In this document: positions 21,201-29,893 of the stretch, in pieces | How the letters are laid out: each line of letters begins with the position of its first letter | How positions within the stretch are numbered: position 1 is the first letter of the stretch | NCBI RefSeq assembly: GCF_016741875.1 | Contig: NZ_JAERRF010000007.1 | Coordinates: 372,001 to 436,000 of the forward strand | Source: Streptomyces coffeae | Lineage (GTDB): Bacteria; Actinomycetota; Actinomycetes; Streptomycetales; Streptomycetaceae | Direction: 5' to 3' | Length of the DNA stretch: 64,000 nucleotides | Notes under the pieces: generated by a model | What the model saw: only the letters and a program-made list of their open reading frames with translations | Database searches by the model: none | What the model was told of the DNA's origin: nothing | Position numbers and translations under genes: made by a program

Positions 21201-21645
21201 CGCCTCGAACTGCGAGCCCGGCCGCGCTCCGCTGACGAGCCCCGCCGTCTGGGGCAGCGTCGCCTACATCGCCAACCGTGATGGTGTCATCCGCGCCTAC
21301 GACACCAGCGCGGCCGACCCGGCCAAGCCGCTGTGGGAGACCCCCGTCGGCTATCTGCCCGGGGAGAGCCCCATGGACGACAAGTGGCGGGTGGCCGTCG
21401 GCTGCACCGGCGCGGGGCCCGGTTCCCCCACGATGCACGCCCTGGTGACCAAGGACCGGCTCTACGCGGGCACCTGGGACGGACGAGTGGTCGTCCTGGA
21501 CCGCGCGACCGGCAAGCGGCTGACCGAGTACAACCTCGGCGGCGGTGTGGCTTCGGCGCTGTCCGTCAGCGGTGACTGGGTGATCGCCCTCACCGACGAC
21601 GGGACGATCCACGCCCTGGCGGCCCGGCGCGACCGCCGCGGCTGA
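18208..21645 (+). CDS. Large exported metallophosphoesterase with a PQQ-like beta-propeller
   Basis: About 1145 residues; the start is chosen at [13 protein letters not shown], with no clear ribosome binding site. Order: signal peptide (cut after PASA, residue 34), a roughly 120-residue outer domain, a membrane helix (about 160-183), a basic loop ending RRRRK, a second hydrophobic segment ending ASFA (about 205-228), a prealbumin-like MetallophosN domain with [16 protein letters not shown], a calcineurin-like phosphoesterase (about 320-500; motifs TTGDLS, GNHDF, AGHN), its C-terminal domain, and a PQQ-type propeller (about 700-1140) with repeats such as [14 protein letters not shown]. It is probably a cell-surface phosphoesterase tethered by two helices. 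The substrate is unknown. The N-terminal third looks like a separate protein fused to a second exported enzyme. Confidence 0.85.
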   Translation: MTMKTIRTAARAVLALLVFVLAFGLAFGAQPASAHVSRQHAELIVSTNKNVTSGRLIVHKDVVSPEKAGAWASHLLDASCPTSASGVAGDSGGVPGGVVVELAWSCHVDKLDLTSMLKDGGLTQAVVEFDGTTVDATAATPVVDASGAHEVPAGSAFPWRPVVLLIGLAVVALSALRWALRLGARYRRRHQPQAHSPRRRRKQLVAAGTALVAGMVSSVTAGASFAAEPTDGRVAVEGTVFKDANHNGVRDPGEDPMPGVDVTDGEVWTTTGADGSYTLRIDPNRRETDLINIVSPNGYTPALRKDYVPQFFQKVPDSGPRTGIDFALVPDKRAADPTEKWLMDSDGEVSNTSDAAARSTLPEWTGQVDAMSEVDGASMVITTGDLSVTDYAAEPRRQGGYDLLRKGLTDGRLGMPFYPTIGNHDFGGTATSQGYGGSMEYWRRNMGPEWYSFDRNGRHIVVLEDNYDSSGLKPQLEWLREDLKRHAVGKQVLVFAHRSLFTVWGPGAGMQPTVDELAKYDVRMFAAGHNQQAEYRRGAFRRSVEVNNQGKYGIDGAHPDYKILDFKDITDNPRTQRNEDTGYIKGTHRQFDIDDDAALVSPAADSVHPAGAPIPVELYAEDDGRTPATATLTVRDGRGRAVRQEKGLKFGAGNHPTGIENCYTAPGGEREPCPDARISWTRVSDRIQDLTPGTYTAQMTAVDTKGKAWPTIKNTFQVVPDGQLAKPRSGQDWTRQGRDEAGRSASSDNPGTKLDLRWAASTGEQFNLNGSVVADGKVIVSSRAFDSPYSMMLSYDLASGREVWRTYLDGDAESAPTLHDGKVYLTTAVGRIYALDAKDGHVVWQTIEDEQQHGDTVRRHGRAGGPVSVFGLTGDNRKVAVYQNWNKIRCRDAASGELLGGFNGATSWGQFHSTAVRKPGTNTAYLHTDSSNTLVAMDLASCTQLWAQNTDGGIDSHSSPALTDPDNGEPQVVTRTTSGARGHNPQTGEVLWKTPANDASNCEPGRAPLTSPAVWGSVAYIANRDGVIRAYDTSAADPAKPLWETPVGYLPGESPMDDKWRVAVGCTGAGPGSPTMHALVTKDRLYAGTWDGRVVVLDRATGKRLTEYNLGGGVASALSVSGDWVIALTDDGTIHALAARRDRRG

Positions 21646-21669
21646 CAGCCACCCGGTTACACCCCTCCC

Positions 21670-21714
21670 GCCCTGCGGGCCGGCTCCCCCTCCAGGGGAG
21701 GCGGCCCGCAGGGC
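21670..21714. terminator. Nested hairpin between the phosphoesterase and NicO genes
   Basis: Outer 12-bp arms GCCCTGCGGGCC/GGCCCGCAGGGC enclose an inner CTCCCC/GGGGAG stem. It lies in the 90-nt gap and should terminate or attenuate transcription into the transporter gene. Confidence 0.65.
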
Positions 21715-21735
21715 ACTCCTGATCGGAACACCACT

Positions 21736-23064
21736 GTGCACACCTTCGGCCACAACTGCTCCCGGGCGGCTCGCCGCCTCTTCCTTGTCGGCGCGCTCAC
21801 CACGCTGGTGCTGCTCGGTCTCGCGGGCCCGGCGGACGCCCACCCCTTCGGTACCCCTCCGGTCGCCAGGATCAAGGCCGACGGGAAGGCGGTCGAGGTC
21901 GTCTGGTCGGCCGCCAAGGACGACCTGGCCGTACTCCGCACGGTCTCCGACAGGGCGGGCATGTCCCAGGCGCGGTACCTCGGCTCGCACATCACGCTGC
22001 GCCAGGACGGGCGGTCCTGCCCGCTGGACCGCGCGGACACCGCACACCTCGCCGACGCGGGCGCCCGCCTGCGCTACCACTGCCCGGAGCCGGTGGCCAC
22101 GGTCGCCATGACCATCACCGCGCTGAACGATGTCGACCCGAAGTACCGCACGATATCCGTCACGGAGTCGGGCGGCGGCGGTCTGCACACGGCCGACGAG
22201 CCGACCCGTACGCTCGCGCCCGGCGCGTCCGGCCGAGGCGATCCGGACGCGGCGGCCGGGCCCCAGGAGCCGTTCAGCGTCTGGACCACTGACCTTTCCC
22301 GACTGCTGGAACACCGTGCCGTACTGCCCCTGGCGCTGCTCGTCTCGGCCGCGGTGGGGGCCTTTCACGCCTGCGCCCCGGGCCATGGGAAGACGCTCGC
22401 GGCCGGGTTCCTCGTGGCCGGCCGGGGGCGGGCGCGGGAAGCGGTGTGGCTGGGCGTCATCGTCGCCGTGATGCACACCGCGTCCGTCGCCACGCTCGCC
22501 GTCGGATGGTGGCTCGCCGCGGCGAGTGCCCCGGACATCGCGGCGCTGACGGGTTGGCTGCAACTGACGGCCGCCCTGGTCGTGGTGGGGGTCGGGGTGA
22601 GCCTGCTCCGGCGCCACCTGGGCAACCGGGGCCATGCGCACGGCCACGACCACGGACACGCGCATGGCCACGACCATGGGCACCGACACCCGCACAGCCA
22701 TGGGCACAGCCACCATGCCCCCGCCGGTTCCCTGCTCACCTGGCGCGGCATCCTGCTGCTCGGCACCTCCGGCGGTCTGCTGCCCTCGCCGTCGGCGTTC
22801 CTCGTGCTGCTCAGCGGGCTGCTGACCGGCCAGGTCGGGACCGCGGTGCTGATGGTGGCGGCATTCGGTTGCGGTATGGCGCTGACCCTGACCGGTGTCG
22901 GCCTGGTCGTACTCCGGGGGCGCGACGCCCTGCTGACACGCGCCTCCCACTCGCCCACGCTGCACGTGTGGACGCGGCGCGCACCCATGGTCTCCGCCGT
23001 GGCCGTCGTACTCGGTGGGAGCCTGGCCTCCGTACTGGCCGCGGGACGCGTCCTGGCCCCCTGA
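21736..23064 (+). CDS. NicO/RcnA-like nickel/cobalt membrane transporter with His-rich loop
   Basis: 442 residues from GTG. A signal-like N-terminus ending ADA is followed by an extracytoplasmic domain (about 36-190), then six hydrophobic helices (about 200-440). The second helix region carries HACAPGHGKTLAAGFLV, the H-x4-GHGKT-type signature of the NicO superfamily. Between helices 3 and 4 is a loop with 15 histidines in 29 residues (GHAHGHDHGH and similar), a metal-binding stretch typical of these transporters. It follows the phosphoesterase on the same strand. Both proteins carry an N-terminal exported domain, so they may act together at the surface. The transport direction (uptake or efflux) cannot be told from sequence. 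Confidence 0.88.
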   Translation: MHTFGHNCSRAARRLFLVGALTTLVLLGLAGPADAHPFGTPPVARIKADGKAVEVVWSAAKDDLAVLRTVSDRAGMSQARYLGSHITLRQDGRSCPLDRADTAHLADAGARLRYHCPEPVATVAMTITALNDVDPKYRTISVTESGGGGLHTADEPTRTLAPGASGRGDPDAAAGPQEPFSVWTTDLSRLLEHRAVLPLALLVSAAVGAFHACAPGHGKTLAAGFLVAGRGRAREAVWLGVIVAVMHTASVATLAVGWWLAAASAPDIAALTGWLQLTAALVVVGVGVSLLRRHLGNRGHAHGHDHGHAHGHDHGHRHPHSHGHSHHAPAGSLLTWRGILLLGTSGGLLPSPSAFLVLLSGLLTGQVGTAVLMVAAFGCGMALTLTGVGLVVLRGRDALLTRASHSPTLHVWTRRAPMVSAVAVVLGGSLASVLAAGRVLAP

Positions 23065-23115
23065 GGCTCAGGTGGGCGACTCCCGGCCGGAAACCGGCGT
23101 ACTCATCGACCATGA

Positions 23116-23631
23116 TCAGCGGGCCCCGTGCGCCAAGGGCAGGCGGGCCCAATACGTGGTCCCACCCGTGTGACGACGGGCACCGTGAGTGGTGGCGAGG
23201 GCTTCGACAATGGCCAGGCCGCGCCCGTGTTCGTCATGGGCACAGGACGACGCCCAGGCCCCCTCCCGTGTCGCGGGGCCGCCATCGGTGATACCCACCC
23301 ACACCCGACGAGCCGTGTTCTCGCGGGACAGGTGCAGGGTGAGCGGCGGCCGGGCGTGCTCCACGGCGTTGGTGACCAGCTCGGACACCACGAGCAGCAC
23401 CGAATGGGCGGCATCGTCGCCGATCTGCCAGGTGCTGAGCATGGACCGGGCGATGCGGCGGGCGTGAGCGACCGCTTCCGGGCCGTGCGCCAGCCGACGC
23501 GATGTCCGGTCGACGAAACGGGGATCGCGTTCGAGGCGGGCTACGTCCTGGCCCCTGTCGCGAAGGCCGTTGCCGCCGGTGGTACACGTCGGCGTGGGTA
23601 TCGCAGGTGCGGCCTGTTGCGTGGTTTCCAT
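23116..23631 (-). CDS. Anti-sigma/RsbW-type ATP-binding protein
   Basis: 171 residues from ATG at 23631, preferred to an upstream Met at 23676 because GGTAAGGACG precedes it. The HATPase_c_2 features are the N box LLVVSELVTNAVEHA and the G1-type motif ITDGGP, with a later GRGLAIVEALA. Such proteins are serine kinases or anti-sigma factors related to RsbW/SpoIIAB and occur in many copies in Streptomyces, usually unlinked to their targets. No anti-anti-sigma gene is adjacent. Confidence 0.88.
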   Translation of the reverse strand: METTQQAAPAIPTPTCTTGGNGLRDRGQDVARLERDPRFVDRTSRRLAHGPEAVAHARRIARSMLSTWQIGDDAAHSVLLVVSELVTNAVEHARPPLTLHLSRENTARRVWVGITDGGPATREGAWASSCAHDEHGRGLAIVEALATTHGARRHTGGTTYWARLPLAHGAR

Positions 23632-23830
23632 CGTCCTTACCAGAGGTGGACGGCACAGCGGTGGAACACCTCTCACACTGCGCAGGGCCTCGTCGTGGAG
23701 AGAAGGGGGACACTACGCGGACCGATACCTATGCGCTGCCTACGTTCTTCACCGACCCGCATGAGTTCACGATCTGTGAAGGTGATGTCGCGCTGTGTGA
23801 TGTGGCGGCAAGCTGCTCCTGAAGCGGCGA

Positions 23831-26149
23831 TCAGCCGGCCTCTTGACGTGTCGCCCAGGCGGCGATCTGGGAGCGGGAGGTGAAGCCGAGCTTGGTGAGG
23901 ATGTGCTCGACATGGCCTTCGGCGGTACGCCGTGCGATCACCAGTTTCGCGGCGATCTCCTTGTTGCTCAGCCCCTGCGCGACGAGGTCGGCGACCTGCC
24001 GTTCGCGGGGGGTCAGCGGTGCGGACGCTGCCTCGGCGGGTGGTGGCACCGCGGCCGCCTGCTTCTCCTCCAGGGCGTAGGTGACCGCTTGCTCCAATGT
24101 CAGCTGCCTTCCGCCGTGAAAGGCGAGCGTGAACGCCTCGTCACCCATCTCCTGGCGCAATGCGGCCTCGCACCGCTGGTGGCCGGTGAGCAGATGGCCG
24201 AAGCCGGAGAGGGCAGAGCCGGACACCTCCCAGGTTGCCTGTGCGGCACCGAGCAGCGTGGCGGCCCGAGCGCCGCGCCCCTCCTTCATGGCGCACCAGC
24301 CCAGGACTTCCAAGCACTGGGCAATGCCGTACTGGTCGTGTGAGAGCGGCTTCTCCCGCAGCGCATGACGGACGAGTGTGGCGGCGCGCCGTGTGCTGCC
24401 CTGTCGGTATTCCTCCAGGGCCAGTGCCCACCGCGCGTGGGTGCGGGACCACTCCGCCTGGTGGGTCTCGCACAAGGCAAGGCATCGCTCGGCATGCTCG
24501 GCCGCCCGAGCGTCGTCGAGGTTGAAAAAGGCGGTGGTCAGCATGAAGGCGGTGACTGCGGCCGAGCCGGGGTCACCTGCGGCCATATGCCGGCTGAAGG
24601 CGTCTTCCAGCGCCGGGACCGCATCGCGGAAGTGCCCGCGGAACAGCGCACTCAGCCCTTCGATGGTCACAGCGGCACGGGCGAGATCCGGATGGCTCCG
24701 CAGCTCCTGGGGCAGGCTGCGAAACTGCTCCAGCCGTGCCGCGGCCCCATCGCCGTCACCCTGGAGGAGCGCGAGCAGGCCGTCGACGTACAGGGCTTTC
24801 GCTGTGACAGGGCTGGGCTCCGCGTCCAGGGTGAGTCCCTCGGACAGCCAGCGGCGCCCCTCCCCGAGCGAGCCGAAGCCGAGCCGGTGGCTCCACATCG
24901 CGGCGGCGAGCGCCAACCCGCTACGGGCCTGGCCGGGATCACTCATGCAGAACGCCAGCGCGGCACGGAGATTGGGATGCTCGGCGCGCAGTACGCGGAA
25001 CCGCTCGAACTGGCCGGGGCCGAACCACTCGGCCTCGGCCTGATCGGCAAGGCCGTGGTAGTAGTCCCGATGGCGTGCCCGCAGGGTGTCCTTCTCACCT
25101 GACGCCGCCAGCCGCTCCAGTCCGTACTGGCGCAATGTCTCCGGCAGCCAGTACCGCATCCGTGCGCCGTGCTCTTCACACCCCAGTACGGACTTGTCGA
25201 CCAGATCCGTCACCAGATCGAGCACCTCGGACCGTTCGATGCCGTCACCGCAGCAGACAGCCTCGACCGACGGAAGGTCGAAACCGTCGGAGAACACCGA
25301 CAGACGTGACCACAACTGTTGCTCACGCGTCGAGCACAGCTCGAAACTCCAGTCGATCGCCGCGCGCAGGGTTCGGTGACGCGGAAGCGCGCTACGCGAT
25401 CCGCCGGTCAGCAGGTGGAAACGGTCATCGAGGCGGTGCAGGATCTCTTCGACCGACAGGACGCGCGTTCTTGCCGCGGCCAGCTCGATAGCCAGTGGCA
25501 TTCCGTCCAAGCGTCGGCAGATCTGCGCGATCGCCTGGGCTTTGTCCGCGGTGACCACGAAGTCGTGACGGACGGCGACGGCACGGTCGGTGAACAACCG
25601 CACGGCCTCACACTGTCCCGGCGCCTCGGATGCATACACTTCGCCCGGCTCGGGCAGCGACATCGGCGGCACAGGCAACGGACGCTCCCCGTGCACACCG
25701 AGCGCTTGGCGGCTGGTCGCCAGCACATGCAGATCGCGAGCGGCGCCCAGCAACGTGGCCACCAGGGATGCACACTGCTCGAGCAGGTGTTCACAGTTGT
25801 CGAGGATGAGCAGCAGCCGCTGGTCCACCAGGTAGTCCGCCAGCATCTCCACCGGCTCGCGCCCCGACTCGTTTCCGAGCCTGAGCTTGGCGGCAACCGC
25901 CTGAGCCACCAGCGTTTCCTCCTCCAGCGTGGCCAGCTCCACCAGCCACACGCCGCCCGGGAAAGAACGGTGTACGTCGGCGGCGACACGCACGGCCAGT
26001 CGGGTCTTGCCGATACCGCCCGCGCCGGTCAGCGTCACCAGCCGGCCGGACGACAGCAAGTGCCGGACTTGAGACACTTCCCGGCGTCGACCGACGAAGC
26101 TGTTCATTTCCGCAGGCAAGGTGGATGCGTCTCGCACGGCAGCGCCCAT
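23831..26149 (-). CDS. NTPase-LuxR transcriptional regulator (NB-ARC/AfsR-like ATPase, TPR, LuxR HTH)
   Basis: 772 residues. Residues 15-300 form an NTPase module: FVGRRREVSQV, Walker A TGAGGIGKTRLAV, Walker B LLLILDNCEHLL, and the winged-helix tail. A long alpha-helical repeat region (about 330-690) follows, and the C-terminus is a LuxR HTH with LTPRERQVADLVAQGLSNKEIA and a HVEHILTKLG recognition area. Proteins of this build are large ATP-dependent activators. The gene diverges from the alpha/beta hydrolase gene, and the intervening 175 nt contains an inverted repeat, so it may control that gene and itself. Confidence 0.92.
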   Translation of the reverse strand: MGAAVRDASTLPAEMNSFVGRRREVSQVRHLLSSGRLVTLTGAGGIGKTRLAVRVAADVHRSFPGGVWLVELATLEEETLVAQAVAAKLRLGNESGREPVEMLADYLVDQRLLLILDNCEHLLEQCASLVATLLGAARDLHVLATSRQALGVHGERPLPVPPMSLPEPGEVYASEAPGQCEAVRLFTDRAVAVRHDFVVTADKAQAIAQICRRLDGMPLAIELAAARTRVLSVEEILHRLDDRFHLLTGGSRSALPRHRTLRAAIDWSFELCSTREQQLWSRLSVFSDGFDLPSVEAVCCGDGIERSEVLDLVTDLVDKSVLGCEEHGARMRYWLPETLRQYGLERLAASGEKDTLRARHRDYYHGLADQAEAEWFGPGQFERFRVLRAEHPNLRAALAFCMSDPGQARSGLALAAAMWSHRLGFGSLGEGRRWLSEGLTLDAEPSPVTAKALYVDGLLALLQGDGDGAAARLEQFRSLPQELRSHPDLARAAVTIEGLSALFRGHFRDAVPALEDAFSRHMAAGDPGSAAVTAFMLTTAFFNLDDARAAEHAERCLALCETHQAEWSRTHARWALALEEYRQGSTRRAATLVRHALREKPLSHDQYGIAQCLEVLGWCAMKEGRGARAATLLGAAQATWEVSGSALSGFGHLLTGHQRCEAALRQEMGDEAFTLAFHGGRQLTLEQAVTYALEEKQAAAVPPPAEAASAPLTPRERQVADLVAQGLSNKEIAAKLVIARRTAEGHVEHILTKLGFTSRSQIAAWATRQEAG

Positions 26150-26198
26150 GGTCGCAGCCTAGGCCACGGCCGCCGCACCGCCCCGAGAGACAGCGCGC

Positions 26199-26233
26199 GG
26201 CGGAAAAACTTCACGGTGATGCCGTGATCCGCC
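26199..26233. promoter_or_regulatory. Nested inverted repeat in a divergent promoter region
   Basis: Outer arms GGCGGA/TCCGCC and inner arms CACGG/CCGTG around TGATG lie between the NTPase-LuxR gene and the hydrolase gene. It is a candidate operator for the LuxR-type protein. Confidence 0.4.
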
Positions 26234-26324
26234 GATGCGTCCGGTTGACCAGTCTTGGTCCCCGGCAAGTCTGTTCCGTCCGGCGCTGATCACCGGGCGG
26301 ACCCTCGACGAGTTCAGGGAATTG

Positions 26325-27020
26325 ATGGCAATGACGGATATTGTGCTGGTTCACGGGCTGTGGGCGGACGGTTCGAGCTGGAGCGAGGTGATCCCCAAGC
26401 TCCACCAAGCTGGGCACCGGGTGCAGGCAGTGCAACTGCCTCTGACGTCGGTGGAGGAAGACATCACCCTGGTCCGGCAGCTGGTGGACCGGTTGCCCGG
26501 GCCGGTGGTTCTGGCGGGGTGGTCCTACGGCGGCGCGGTCATCACCAACGCGGCTCAGGGGGCGGCGAATGTGTCCGCCCTGGTGTATGTCGCGGCGTTC
26601 GCGCCGGACAAGGGCGAGAACGGCAACGATGTTCTGGCCCGTTTCCCCTCGCCGGTGGCTGAGGCACTGCGCCAGGATGAGCAGGGCCGGATGTGGCTTG
26701 ACCCCGACCAGTACGGGCCGGTGTTCGCCGCGGACCTGCACCCGTCCCGTGCGGCGGTGCTGGCCAGTGTGCAGAAGCCGGCTGCGCCTGCCTGCTTCGA
26801 GACCCGCTCGGGTGAGCCGGCGTGGGCGTCTGTTCCGTCGTGGTACGTGGTGGCCGAGGAGGACCGGGCGCTGCTGCCCGCGGCGCAGCGGTGGATGGCC
26901 GAGCGTATGAAGGCGATCACCACGTCTGTTCCCGCGAGCCATGCCGCGCCGCTGTCCCACCCGGAGCAGGTCGCCAAGGTGATTGATTCCGCGGCCCGGT
27001 CCGGCTCCCGCACCGCGTGA
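26325..27020 (+). CDS. Alpha/beta hydrolase, esterase-like
   Basis: 231 residues. The start at 26325 (MAMTDIVLVHG) has AGGGA upstream; the longer frame from 26235 begins in the promoter area. Visible are the oxyanion-type HGLWADGSSW, the nucleophile elbow AGWSYGG (Ser near residue 68), a likely acid around VVAEEDRALLP, and the catalytic-type His in PASHAAPLSHP. Close family members are annotated as esterases of the EstC/pyrethroid-hydrolase type. The natural substrate is unknown. A 140-residue membrane protein gene follows and is probably co-transcribed. Confidence 0.88.
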   Translation: MAMTDIVLVHGLWADGSSWSEVIPKLHQAGHRVQAVQLPLTSVEEDITLVRQLVDRLPGPVVLAGWSYGGAVITNAAQGAANVSALVYVAAFAPDKGENGNDVLARFPSPVAEALRQDEQGRMWLDPDQYGPVFAADLHPSRAAVLASVQKPAAPACFETRSGEPAWASVPSWYVVAEEDRALLPAAQRWMAERMKAITTSVPASHAAPLSHPEQVAKVIDSAARSGSRTA

Positions 27021-27063
27021 CCACCATTCAGCACGAGAAGTGAAGGAAGTGAAGGCGGTCGTT

Positions 27064-27486
27064 ATGCATGCAGCGCAGACCGGTGCGGTGGGAACCGGGC
27101 AGGTGAAGGAGCAGAGTCTGCTGCGTTTGGCTCTGAAGCTGGACGGGGCGGTGTCCGGGGCGGTTGCCGTGCTCAGTCTGCTGGGCGCGCGGCCGATGGA
27201 CGGGTTGCTGGGCCTTCCCGCGTGGCTGCACTGGGCACAGGGCGGGTTCCTGGCGGTCTACGCGGCTGCGCTGTGGTACGCCGCCACCCGGCCGAGGGTG
27301 ATCCGGTGGATCGCGGTCGGCGCGGTGGTTCTCAACGTCGTCTGGGCAGTGGGCTGCCTGGCGCTGGCAACGGCCGGCTGGTTCCCCGTGACTGATCTCG
27401 GGACCCTGTATATCGGTTTCATCGGCATCGCGGTCGTGGTCTTCGCCGCGTTGCAGGTGGCCGGACTGCGGAGAGCCGCCGGGTGA
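27064..27486 (+). CDS. Small integral membrane protein, four helices
   Basis: 140 residues from ATG at 27064 (MHAAQTGAVGTGQ), with AAGGCGG upstream. Four hydrophobic segments (about residues 25-45, 52-73, 80-105 and 113-135) leave short loops, the pattern of DUF-type actinobacterial membrane proteins found beside hydrolases. No motif assigns a function. It is 43 nt downstream of the hydrolase and followed by a strong hairpin, so the two form one unit. Confidence 0.72.
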   Translation: MHAAQTGAVGTGQVKEQSLLRLALKLDGAVSGAVAVLSLLGARPMDGLLGLPAWLHWAQGGFLAVYAAALWYAATRPRVIRWIAVGAVVLNVVWAVGCLALATAGWFPVTDLGTLYIGFIGIAVVVFAALQVAGLRRAAG

Positions 27487-27500
27487 CACCGATGCAGTGA

Positions 27501-27530
27501 AGGGCCGGCTCTGCGGGCAGAGCCGGCCCT
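27501..27530. terminator. Hairpin terminator
   Basis: Perfect 14-bp stem AGGGCCGGCTCTGC/GCAGAGCCGGCCCT with a 2-nt central loop, 14 nt after the membrane-protein stop codon. Confidence 0.75.
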
Positions 27531-27724
27531 GCCGCCGTGGGGTGAGCATCCGCGGTGTGAGTAGTGAGATGCGTATTCCTCCCCTGCCCGGTGCCCCGGA
27601 CGGGCGGCCATGGTGGTGCGGATCGCCGGGTTCCACCCCCGGGGAGATGGCCGCATGTGCGGTGGGTCTGCCGTGTGAGGGGCTGACCTGATGGGGCGTC
27701 TAGTGGGGAGGAACGGTCATCACT

Positions 27725-29521
27725 GTGACGGAGCCGTGTGAGCAGTCATGTCCGCGGTACCGGGCCGCGCGTGCGCTGCACGATGAGGATGCGCCGCCCG
27801 AGGAGATCGCGAGGCACCTGCTGGCCGCCGAGTCGGCCGGTGAGCCATGGGTGGTGAGTGTGCTCCGGGCCGCTGCCCGTGCTGCCACGGAACGAGCAGA
27901 GCCCGGCGTTGCCGCCGACTACCTCCGCCGGATTCTGCACGAGCCGCTGTCGCCGGGCGAGCGTGCCGTTGTGCTGGCGGAGCTGGGCCAGATCGAGGCG
28001 GGCTTGCATCCGGCGGTTGCGGTGCGTCATCTCACCGAGGCGCTCAGCCTTCTCGGCCATGAGAACCCGGCGCGGCGGCTGGAGGTGGTGACCGTTCTTG
28101 CCGATGCTCTGACCCGTTGTCGCCGTGGATGCCAGGCAACCGAAGTGCTCGACCGCGAAGCCCATGCCTTCGTCACCACCGGATCACCCCGCCATGACCT
28201 GGCCGCGCGTCTGCACCTACAGCGTCTGCTGATCGATGCGGACGACCGGGCGAAGCGGCCTCACCTGGCCCGGGAGGTTGCGGAGTTCGAGGGACGGTAT
28301 CCGGACGATGAGATGGTCCAACGGGGGACGGCGGCCCTTCGCGCACGCTGTGGAGCGGACCAGGAACCGGATGCTGCTGCGATGGCCACTGAGGCCCGCC
28401 GGGCGCTGAAAGGTGATCTTTCGCCAGGCGTGATGATCACAGTTGCCGGGTTGGCCGTGCAGGCGCTGACCTGGTGCGGCCAGGACGAGGAAGCGGCCGT
28501 GTTCATCGACCGGCTGGCCGCTCATGCCCAGCGCGATGGCGAGCCGCAGGCCCGGATCTGGGCGTCGCTGAACAGAACCGAGCACGCCTGGCGCACCGGT
28601 GACCTGCACACGGCGATCGACACCGGCCGCACCTGTCTGGAGCTGCTGTCCTCCTCCCGTGGGGACAACCGACTGGCCCTCGTCACGGCCCCCCTGGTAC
28701 GGGCTCTGGTGGAATGCGACCAGGCCGACCAGGCCGTACCTCTTCTCGCCGTGCCCGACGGCAACCGCTTGGACGGCGTCTGGCACGGCAGTCACCTTCT
28801 CGAAGCCCGCGCGCGGCTCTCCCTCGCACACGGTCACCTCGAAGACGCCCTGGCGGACCTCCTTGCATGCGGACGTCGCCAGACGGAGTGGCGACGGGAC
28901 AACCCGGCCGTGCTGGCCTGGCGCTCCCAAGCTGCCCTCGTCCACCTGGCCATGGGCGACCACGCATCCGCCCAACGCCTCGCGGAGGAGGAGCTCCACC
29001 AGGCACGTGCCTTCGGCACACCGCGGGCTGTGGGCATCTCCCTGCGCGCCGCCGGGCTCACTGTGCGCGGGGGGCGGGGACAGCGTTTGGTGGAGGAGTC
29101 CGTCGGACTGCTGGACGAGGCCGGGGCCACCCTGGAACAGGCACGCTCGCTCATCGACCTGGCCACCCTGAGGTTCGAATCCGGCCATATCCGCCTGGCG
29201 CGCGAGCTGGCTCGCCGCTCACTCCAGCTCGCGCAGTACTGCGGTGCGACGGCACTGAGCAACCGGGCCCTCGACAGGCTGCGGACTTTCGGGGGCCGCC
29301 CCCGCAGCCTGCGTACGGTCGGAATCCAGGCCCTGACCGAAAGCGAACGCCGGGTTGTGGTCCTGGCCGCCCAAGGTCTCACCAACCGTGAGATCGCCCA
29401 GGAACGGTTCATCACCCAGCGCACCGTGGAAAACCACCTCACCAGTTCGTTCCGCAAACTCAACATCACCGGGCGACGCCAACTCCCCGAAGCGGTCCGG
29501 AGCCTCGACGTTCGCCTCTGA
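27725..29521 (+). CDS. LuxR-family regulator lacking the NTPase half (TPR plus HTH)
   Basis: 598 residues. The N-terminus (RYRAARALHDEDAPPEEIARHLLAAE) corresponds to the region just after the ATPase/winged-helix of large LAL-type regulators. It is followed by about 400 residues of helical repeats and a C-terminal LuxR HTH (LTESERRVVVLAAQGLTNREIAQ with ENHLTSSFRKL). Family members are normally about 900-1000 residues with an N-terminal NTPase. Here none is encoded and the upstream 200 nt has no remnant in any frame. It may be a natural short form or a truncated gene that remained functional. No direct target is evident, but it is the last gene before the peptide/cyclitol cluster. Confidence 0.85.
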   Translation: MTEPCEQSCPRYRAARALHDEDAPPEEIARHLLAAESAGEPWVVSVLRAAARAATERAEPGVAADYLRRILHEPLSPGERAVVLAELGQIEAGLHPAVAVRHLTEALSLLGHENPARRLEVVTVLADALTRCRRGCQATEVLDREAHAFVTTGSPRHDLAARLHLQRLLIDADDRAKRPHLAREVAEFEGRYPDDEMVQRGTAALRARCGADQEPDAAAMATEARRALKGDLSPGVMITVAGLAVQALTWCGQDEEAAVFIDRLAAHAQRDGEPQARIWASLNRTEHAWRTGDLHTAIDTGRTCLELLSSSRGDNRLALVTAPLVRALVECDQADQAVPLLAVPDGNRLDGVWHGSHLLEARARLSLAHGHLEDALADLLACGRRQTEWRRDNPAVLAWRSQAALVHLAMGDHASAQRLAEEELHQARAFGTPRAVGISLRAAGLTVRGGRGQRLVEESVGLLDEAGATLEQARSLIDLATLRFESGHIRLARELARRSLQLAQYCGATALSNRALDRLRTFGGRPRSLRTVGIQALTESERRVVVLAAQGLTNREIAQERFITQRTVENHLTSSFRKLNITGRRQLPEAVRSLDVRL

Positions 29522-29893
29522 GCCCGGCACGCAGAGCCGAGAGCGGGCCCGGAGCTGGGGAGGGCAGGTGCTGCGCGACGCCGACAGGCGAGCCGAAACT
29601 AGGCGATGTCCCAGACTTGTCGAACCGCTGCGGAGTTGGCGTGTCAGTAGCACGCCAGAGTGTGCGAGTTTGCTCAACGTGGGGAATCGAGAGTGAATCC
29701 GGGCACCACGATGTCATGTGTATGCTCGGCCTCAGGGACGTATTACTTCGCCGCCCTGACCCGGTCCGTACAGAGATAGCCGCTCACGAGCAGCCATCGC
29801 TTTTCAGCCACCGCTTTCTGTGGGACGCAGGGCATGCCGTGACGGCATCATGGCTAGCCGCAGGTGAGGTTGGTATGTGCAAGGGATCGGAGA
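29522..29893. other. Intergenic region upstream of the peptide/cyclitol cluster
   Basis: 372 nt without a convincing gene; a 100-codon frame from 29617 has poor third-position bias. It should hold the promoter of the HPr-kinase-like gene and contains the palindrome at 29834-29848. Confidence 0.5.
29834..29848. promoter_or_regulatory. 15-bp palindrome upstream of the HPr-kinase-like gene
   Basis: ATGCCGTGACGGCAT is a perfect 7-bp inverted repeat around one base, 45 bp before the first gene of the central block. It is a candidate operator. The regulator (the linked IclR protein or the upstream LuxR protein) is not known. Confidence 0.4.

Noticed and set aside
18724..22965. Minus-strand frame of 1413 codons opposite the phosphoesterase and NicO genes
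   Set aside because: No domains, crosses two genes and a hairpin; typical high-GC shadow.
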